IMG/VR virus record: IMGVR_UViG_3300022602_000363
Span: 1-26,379 of that record
Reading direction: 5' to 3' (one strand)
DNA length: 26,379 nucleotides
Origin: a virus
Part shown: piece after piece, positions 1 to 4,196 of the stretch
Layout: the number at the start of each line of letters is the position of its first letter
How positions within the stretch are numbered: the stretch's first letter is position 1
The notes under the pieces: model-generated
What the model was told of the DNA's origin: nothing
Database searches by the model: none
What the model saw: only the letters and a program-made list of their open reading frames with translations
Position numbers and translations under genes: made by a program

Positions 1-62
1 GCTTGTGTGTTGTTGCCAATTGACATAAAGTTTTTTGCTGATACAGTTTTAATTTTTAGCAT
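1..62 (-). CDS. 46: gp46 recombination endonuclease subunit (Rad50/SbcC-like), N-terminal fragment
   Basis: Only the first 21 codons lie in the window; the rest runs off the left edge. Reading from the ATG at 62-60 gives MLKIKTVSAKNFMSIGNNTQ. T4 gp46 has KNIMSVGQN a dozen residues from its start, so KNFMSIGNN is a close match in both sequence and position. This is the start of the ATPase head, just before the beta strand that leads to the Walker A loop. In the family, gp46 is the ATPase that pairs with the gp47 nuclease to process DNA ends for recombination-dependent replication. Its start overlaps the last 14 bases of the upstream homing endonuclease gene. The ribosome binding site is weak (AAGA about 9 bases upstream). 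The frame stays open further upstream, so the start rests on the match to T4 length. The call depends on a short fragment, supported by its position after gp47. Confidence 0.72.
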   Translation of the reverse strand, partial: MLKIKTVSAKNFMSIGNNTQ

Positions 63-738
63 GTTTGCAATTCTTAAAGTGCCATCGTTGCATTGATGGT
101 CCGTTACCGGATACACCACAATGTGGACAGGTTTTTATAATTTTAGCAGAATTTCTCATGTTCTGTATAGTGGTTTCTGATTTTTTAATTCCAGATAATT
201 TTTTACTTACTTTATTACGAGACTCGTTAGTCCAACAATGTGGTGCATCCATTCCTTTTTTCGCAGAGGAAATATTTTTTTTGCGATTCTCGGGCATAGG
301 TCCTTTGGGTGCAGAATTTTGTTCTCTTTTTAATTTAGCGCCTTCTACTCCGTAAATATCTTCCCATGTTTTACCTAACTTAGTTTCGCTTAAATGTGTC
401 TTATGCAATTCTGTAAAAGTTAATCCTGCTGGAAAACCTGACATGCCATTTTCTGGAATTAAATTTGCCCATTGTTCTGACTCAACAATTTGTTGCTGTT
501 TGGAAAACATGAGTGCATAATTTTCGCATTCTTCTTTATTATGAAACAATTGGTACCATACAGTTATTACATGCTCAGCACCATATTTTTTTATATGATT
601 GAGCCACCGATCGCCGGATCCCTTATAGTCAAGCATTTTATCGTATGATAGTGTTGTCTTTCCAAAATATTTCAGACCTGTTACAGTATGCTGTTTAATA
701 TATAAAAACGTTGGTACAAATTTTGTGTTATCGAGCAT
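49..738 (-). CDS. Free-standing GIY-YIG homing endonuclease with NUMOD3-like repeats and zinc finger
   Basis: A 229-residue selfish DNA endonuclease. The N-terminal GIY-YIG nuclease domain covers about residues 8-95: FLYIKQH (Y13) stands for the GIY strand, LKYFGKT (Y24, G26) for YIG, followed by R44 in GSGDRW and a candidate metal-binding E72. A GKTWEDIYG segment (122-130), often seen in phage enzymes of this type, leads into basic NUMOD3-like DNA-binding repeats at about 148-162 and 173-187. The C-terminus ends in a probable zinc finger (C204, C207, H220, C224). Such enzymes cut phage genomes that lack the gene and copy themselves in by repair. It lies between genes 47 and 46, has its own late-type promoter, and overlaps the gp46 start by 14 bases, as expected of a mobile gene inserted in a tight operon. 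All the catalytic residues I can place are present, so it looks intact. The specific subfamily is not certain. Confidence 0.85.
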   Translation of the reverse strand: MLDNTKFVPTFLYIKQHTVTGLKYFGKTTLSYDKMLDYKGSGDRWLNHIKKYGAEHVITVWYQLFHNKEECENYALMFSKQQQIVESEQWANLIPENGMSGFPAGLTFTELHKTHLSETKLGKTWEDIYGVEGAKLKREQNSAPKGPMPENRKKNISSAKKGMDAPHCWTNESRNKVSKKLSGIKKSETTIQNMRNSAKIIKTCPHCGVSGNGPSMQRWHFKNCKHAKN

Positions 739-751
739 TTATAAATTCCAT
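728..751 (-). other. Possible 7-codon leader frame overlapping the homing endonuclease start
   Basis: An ATG at 751-749 opens a frame MEFINAR that stops at 730-728, in a different frame from the endonuclease ATG at 738-736. The purine-rich AATAAGATAA just upstream is better spaced for this first ATG than for the real gene. It might reduce or couple translation of the endonuclease. It could equally be chance. Confidence 0.2.
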
Positions 752-766
752 CAAGTTATCTTATTG

Positions 767-774
767 TATTTATA
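767..774 (-). promoter_or_regulatory. T4-type late promoter for the homing endonuclease
   Basis: On the minus strand the sequence reads TATAAATACAATAAG, an exact match to the T4 late box TATAAATA. It lies 28 bases upstream of the endonuclease ATG and overlaps the gp47 stop codon (772-770). It would let the gp55 holoenzyme transcribe the endonuclease late, separately from the 55-47-46 transcript. Confidence 0.75.
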
Positions 775-1786
775 AATTTCTGTAGATATCCAACAATAAT
801 TTGGGATTATATTTTTCACTGTCGATATTGGTGAGTTGTGAGGTAACAATTTGATCCACGCTTTCGAAAGCAATGTTGCCTTGTATTTCGTATTTGGTTA
901 GGTCTGTAACCTTTGCAGGGATTAGTGTAATTTCACGTAGTTTATAGGTATCAATGAACGTTTCTTTGATGAACGTTGCTTCTTCGTAGCTAATGTCAAT
1001 GTCCAAGTTAACACGGCAATGCATACCGGGCTGTAGCATAGCTTCGGTATGGTTAATAACATCGCTAAGTTGGAATACGCGATACCGAGGTTGCTGGTCC
1101 CATGCATAATATCTAGGACTCTCGCCCCATTCTAAGATGGTCAGACCTCTATCGTCGTCCCCGGCATCGGCGTAATTGTGCGGAAAACAGTTTCCAATAT
1201 AGGTAATGTTGCGCTGTGTTTGTCGTTTGTGGAAATGCCCACTAAACACATGTTCAAATCCACACATGTCGTCGCCGCGAAGCTCACCGTGATCTGGCAT
1301 AGCAACCATAGCGTTCATTAGATATCCGGGCAGCTCAAAGTGCCCGAACATGTACTTGCCTTCTAGCTTGGATATGCGCTTGTGATCATCTCCCACAAGC
1401 CACGGGGCAATAGTAACATCACCTTCACTAAACCAATCATTGCAGATTTGAATATTGGGCAAGTGCTTGGCCCACTCTACACTTTGAACGTCTCGTTTAT
1501 CGCGATAGTATAAATCGTGGTTACCGGGAATAAAATACACACGCTCAAAATTTGCATTTAAGTGCTCCAGCGCCTGTAGACTATATCCCAGTGTTAGGAT
1601 GTTGATACTTGCTCGATTATTGTGCCAGTCGCCAAGAAAGAGTGCAGTTTCGCACCCTTCCTCTCGTGCTTTGGCTGTGGCCCACTTAACAAAATTTAAA
1701 CAGTCTTCATTGTGTAGTTGACTGTTTGATTTAAGTCCAAAGTGGATGTCTGTAAAAATTGCGGCTTTCTTGAATAAATTACTCAT
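770..1786 (-). CDS. 47: gp47 recombination endonuclease subunit (Mre11/SbcD-like)
   Basis: At 338 residues this nearly equals T4 gp47 (339). The metallophosphoesterase motifs are all present in order: D13-x-H15 (FTDIHFG), GDWHNN with D53, GNHD at 88-91, GHFE at 148-151 and SGHFH at 182-186. These bind the two metal ions of Mre11-family nucleases. The C-terminal 120 residues would form the cap and the part that contacts gp46. In the family, gp47 with gp46 resects DNA ends so that the recombinase can start recombination-dependent replication. The gene follows gp55 after a 44-base gap and precedes the homing endonuclease and gp46, matching the T4 order 55-47-46 with one insertion. The ATG at 1786 has only a weak ribosome binding site, so translation may rely on the upstream transcript. 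No missing residues were noticed. Confidence 0.95.
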   Translation of the reverse strand: MSNLFKKAAIFTDIHFGLKSNSQLHNEDCLNFVKWATAKAREEGCETALFLGDWHNNRASINILTLGYSLQALEHLNANFERVYFIPGNHDLYYRDKRDVQSVEWAKHLPNIQICNDWFSEGDVTIAPWLVGDDHKRISKLEGKYMFGHFELPGYLMNAMVAMPDHGELRGDDMCGFEHVFSGHFHKRQTQRNITYIGNCFPHNYADAGDDDRGLTILEWGESPRYYAWDQQPRYRVFQLSDVINHTEAMLQPGMHCRVNLDIDISYEEATFIKETFIDTYKLREITLIPAKVTDLTKYEIQGNIAFESVDQIVTSQLTNIDSEKYNPKLLLDIYRNL

Positions 1787-1830
1787 TGACAGAGTTTAAC
1801 AGAAACCTAGAGCAGAACTCAAATGATATT

Positions 1831-2754
1831 TTAATCATCTTCACCATAACTGCCACCACCTCCACCCCAGGTGCCGCCTTGGCCTTGGCGTGTGTAACTC
1901 GGTGTAAGTCCGTTCATTTCTAAAATGTCATCGCGTAGGTTTTGGCTACGCTTTTCGATGTTCAAGACACGAGTAAAGCTATTAGTGATAGCGGCAGTAT
2001 AATACGCAAAAGGGTTCTGCGATTTGGACTCGTCAAATTGGAGTCCGATTTGGCTGAGTTGCAAGAGTGCTTGGCTTCGCATTTCATCATTGTAGGTATA
2101 TCCTCTCCAGTTGCTACGTGTAGCATAACGTTCACACAGTTTCATAAACATGTGCGCTAGTGTGCGTGTCATTTGTCCGTGGTCTTTGCTGAATTCCCCA
2201 GTAATCAAATCGCCCTTCCAATGGCTTTTGCCTACTAGTACAGGTGTACCTTCGTCATCTACTTTGTAATGGAAAAACGGAGGGAAGTTGCATTTAGTAT
2301 ACTTTGTGGGTGCTTTGATCTCTTCTGGATCATCGTACTCGCTTAGGATAATTTCTTCTGGCTCTTCGAGTACAACAGCAGCAGCACCTTTTTTAACTTT
2401 GGGCTCCGCAGCCGGCACATGTTCCCAGGTCATTACTCTAAAAACAACATCAGTTTGTGCAATGTCTTTGAGTTTAACTTCGAAATCTTCTAGTTTCTTT
2501 TTATTTGCTTTTGCTGATCCATCTGCGTTAGCTTCATCAAATGCCAGCTTGGTCAAACGTTCTGCCCGGTTCTTACGTGCTTGTAAAATGTTTTTCTTAT
2601 TGATCTTATCAACACTGGGCAAAATCATATCGTAGTCTGCGTCTTTCTTGTCTAAGAACGTGCAGTATGTTGTCTTGCTACGGTGTATTTCTTTTAAGAT
2701 ATCTTTGTTATTAAGGTAGTTTTTGACCTTGGGTGTAGTAATTAAAGTTGTCAC
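1831..2754 (-). CDS. 55: gp55 sigma factor for late transcription, enlarged
   Basis: T4 gp55 directs host RNA polymerase to TATAAATA late promoters, coupled to the sliding clamp. Here the N-terminus YLNNKDILKEI (14-24) matches the T4 segment YVNNKELLQAI. The sigma-2-like core lies at about residues 190-280: RGYTYNDEM, LQFDESKSQNPFAYYT and NSFTRVLNIEKR align with T4 GYTQSWKQEM, NFDETKYKNPHAYIT and AFVQRIKKERK. T4 gp55 has 185 residues. This one has 307, mostly through an insertion of well over 100 residues (about 30-185) rich in Lys, Glu and Ala. The C-terminus is glycine-rich and ends in GEDD, rather than the hydrophobic-acidic clamp-binding end of T4. The start is a GTG, with AGGA 10 bases upstream and a sigma70-like promoter just beyond. 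gp47 follows 44 bases downstream. Confidence 0.9.
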   Translation of the reverse strand: MTTLITTPKVKNYLNNKDILKEIHRSKTTYCTFLDKKDADYDMILPSVDKINKKNILQARKNRAERLTKLAFDEANADGSAKANKKKLEDFEVKLKDIAQTDVVFRVMTWEHVPAAEPKVKKGAAAVVLEEPEEIILSEYDDPEEIKAPTKYTKCNFPPFFHYKVDDEGTPVLVGKSHWKGDLITGEFSKDHGQMTRTLAHMFMKLCERYATRSNWRGYTYNDEMRSQALLQLSQIGLQFDESKSQNPFAYYTAAITNSFTRVLNIEKRSQNLRDDILEMNGLTPSYTRQGQGGTWGGGGGSYGEDD

Positions 2755-2780
2755 AGTAATAAAATCCTATTATTTGTGGT

Positions 2781-2810
2781 ACTATAGCATATTTAAGATC
2801 TGGTAGTCAA
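2781..2810 (-). promoter_or_regulatory. Sigma70-like promoter for gp55
   Basis: On the minus strand TTGACT (2810-2805) is followed after 18 bases by TATAGT (2786-2781). Both are one mismatch from the bacterial consensus. Transcription would start near 2774, giving a leader of about 20 bases that includes the AGGA site before the GTG. This suits a gene needed before late transcription. Confidence 0.7.
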
Positions 2811-2852
2811 CCTTTTGTTAAAAATTCTTTAAGTTAGCCTATATTGAAAAAC

Positions 2853-2860
2853 CATAAATA
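2853..2860 (+). promoter_or_regulatory. Late-type promoter of the baseplate operon
   Basis: CATAAATA is one base from the T4 late box TATAAATA. It sits 20 bases before the ATG at 2881, with an AGGA ribosome binding site (2870-2873) between them. No other good promoter was seen before 10781, so this box probably serves the genes from 2881 to 10759. Confidence 0.65.
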
Positions 2861-2880
2861 TCTAATAATAGGATAACGAC

Positions 2881-3891
2881 ATGGGATTGTTTGATGGATC
2901 AATAAGTAGCGCAGCCAGCTCTGCATTGGGTAGTGCGGCCAGCGCAATTGGTGCGGACCCAAGTGCAGCACGTCTAGCAGTTGCGGGATTAATTCCTGGC
3001 GGCAGTCTTGGCTTTAGTATTGGCGGCGCAAAAGTAAACGTTAACCTAAGTGGCGGTACGCCAGACTGGCGAGTGCGTATTGCACTGGCCGATTCGGCAA
3101 AGTATTTCTACAATGCACAGAATGTCGCTGACCGCGGCATAATGAGTCCTTTGTTTGGTAGTGCAACACAGAATGGCGTTATATTCCCCTACACCCCACA
3201 AGTTCAAGTAACTCATACTGCAAACTACAGTCAGCAAAAATTTACACACAGTAACTACCCTGGTTACTTTTACGAGAATAGCGAAGTTGCGGCTATTAGT
3301 ATCAACGGAGACTTTACAGTACAGAACGTAACTGAAGGTCAATACTTGCTGGCAGTTATTACCTTCTTGCGAGCAGCAACTAAAATGTGGTTTGGTTCTA
3401 GCAAGAGTGGCATGACAGGTTATCCACCTCCTATGGTATTCCTTAGCGGATACGGAGCTAACTACTTGCCTAACGTGCCTTGCGTTATTACAAGTTTTAG
3501 CCACACCATGCCACAGGACTGTGACTATATTGAAGTACCTGGTGTAATTCCGGGCAGCACAGGCGCAGCAGGTATTGGTGGTGCAATCACACAAGGTATC
3601 TCGGGCGCTATCAATGGTGATAGTAATGCATTAAGCGGAGCACTAAGCTCGGGCGTAAACAGCGTACTAGGATCTACAATGGGGGCTGCTGGTAGCGGCA
3701 TTAATCAATTGATTGGACAGGTAAGTGGCGGCAAATTTGGCTCCGGTCCTAGCACTCGTATGCCTACTATAAGCCAAGTTGCTGTAACACTACAACCAAT
3801 CTACAGTAGACAAGCAGTTAGCAAATTTAACTTAGATGATTTTGCTGCTGGCAAAATGGTCGTGAGTGGCAGCAAAGGAGGATTCATCTGA
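2881..3891 (+). CDS. Baseplate tail-tube junction protein, gp54/gp48-like
   Basis: This 336-residue protein probably sits where the tail tube starts on the baseplate hub. The conserved core (about residues 60-220) has the pattern of T4-like tube-initiator proteins: IFPYTPQVQVTH, then a strand-rich segment ending in TFLRAATKMWFG, then GYPPPMVFLSGYG and NVPCVITSFSH. The C-terminus resumes with MPTISQVAVTLQPIYSR and FNLDDFAAGKM. Between core and C-terminus, residues about 225-288 are almost all Gly, Ala and Ser, like the N-terminal 30 residues. These look like flexible or loosely packed linkers. T4 gp54 has 320 residues and gp48 has 364, so length does not separate the two. It is the first gene after a late promoter and overlaps gp53 by one base. 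The structural role is fairly secure; which of the two T4 proteins it replaces is not. Confidence 0.65.
   Translation: MGLFDGSISSAASSALGSAASAIGADPSAARLAVAGLIPGGSLGFSIGGAKVNVNLSGGTPDWRVRIALADSAKYFYNAQNVADRGIMSPLFGSATQNGVIFPYTPQVQVTHTANYSQQKFTHSNYPGYFYENSEVAAISINGDFTVQNVTEGQYLLAVITFLRAATKMWFGSSKSGMTGYPPPMVFLSGYGANYLPNVPCVITSFSHTMPQDCDYIEVPGVIPGSTGAAGIGGAITQGISGAINGDSNALSGALSSGVNSVLGSTMGAAGSGINQLIGQVSGGKFGSGPSTRMPTISQVAVTLQPIYSRQAVSKFNLDDFAAGKMVVSGSKGGFI
3875..3882 (+). promoter_or_regulatory. Strong ribosome binding site for gp53
   Basis: AAGGAGGA ends 8 bases before the ATG at 3891 and lies inside the last codons of the upstream gene, whose TGA overlaps that ATG. It is the strongest ribosome binding site in the window and fixes the gp53 start. 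Confidence 0.8.
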
Positions 3892-4193
3892 TGGCTGCAA
3901 CCTATTCAAAAACAAGTCCATACTATGGAACACCTATGTGGGGCAACTTCCTGGACATAATGGTTGATCGTACTATTACTCCTAAAGCCAGTGATGTTCT
4001 TTACAAAATAGACAAGGTATACGAATACCGTCCTGATCTGTTGGCACACGACTTGTACAACGACAGTTCTCTATGGTGGGTATTTGCACAACGCAATCCA
4101 AACACTATAAAAGATCCAATTAAAGATTTTCGCGCTGGTCGTAGCATCTACATTCCTGCACAGGCACAGTTAGTTCAAGACCTGGGACTTTAA
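3891..4193 (+). CDS. 53: gp53 baseplate wedge protein, short form
   Basis: A 100-residue wedge component that in the family joins neighbouring wedges around the hub during baseplate assembly. The diagnostic part is residues 40-93: Y-E-Y-R-P-D-L-L-A-H-D-L-Y, then SSLWWVFAQRN, then DFRAGRSIYIPA. This gp53-family segment resembles a LysM fold, as the pattern DLL..DLY.DSSLWWV and AG..IYIP shows. T4 gp53 has 196 residues, so this is about half length and lacks the C-terminal part, ending soon after the LysM-like unit with an intact stop. Short forms like this may be normal outside close T4 relatives. The start is fixed by a strong ribosome binding site inside the preceding gene. The next gene begins 3 bases after the stop, consistent with coupled translation of baseplate parts. 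Confidence 0.85.
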   Translation: MAATYSKTSPYYGTPMWGNFLDIMVDRTITPKASDVLYKIDKVYEYRPDLLAHDLYNDSSLWWVFAQRNPNTIKDPIKDFRAGRSIYIPAQAQLVQDLGL

Positions 4194-4196
4194 TCT

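Larger units (their letters stand above)
2764..2874. repeat. 11-base inverted repeat at the two divergent translation leaders
   Basis: AATAATAGGAT at 2864-2874 (plus) is repeated exactly on the minus strand at 2774-2764. Each copy contains the AGGA ribosome binding site of its gene: the gp54-like gene to the right and gp55 to the left. The 89 bases between them hold both promoters. Confidence 0.7.

Noticed and set aside
736-745. Second TATAAATG box at the homing endonuclease start
   Set aside because: It overlaps the start codon itself and could not produce a usable leader; the exact TATAAATA box at 767-774 is well placed.
1787-1830. ATGAT...ATCAT hairpin between gp55 and gp47 as a terminator
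   Set aside because: The stem is only 5 AT-rich pairs without a run of T after it, and gp47 is probably co-transcribed with gp55.
2815-2845. TTGTTA - 19 bases - TATATT as a rightward sigma70 promoter
   Set aside because: The -35 box is poor and the spacing long; the CATAAATA late box fits the genes it would drive better.
3046-3594. 182-codon minus-strand frame opposite the gp54-like gene
   Set aside because: It is very rich in Cys and Thr, a typical antisense shadow, and it has no ribosome binding site. The plus-strand gene carries the conserved motifs.
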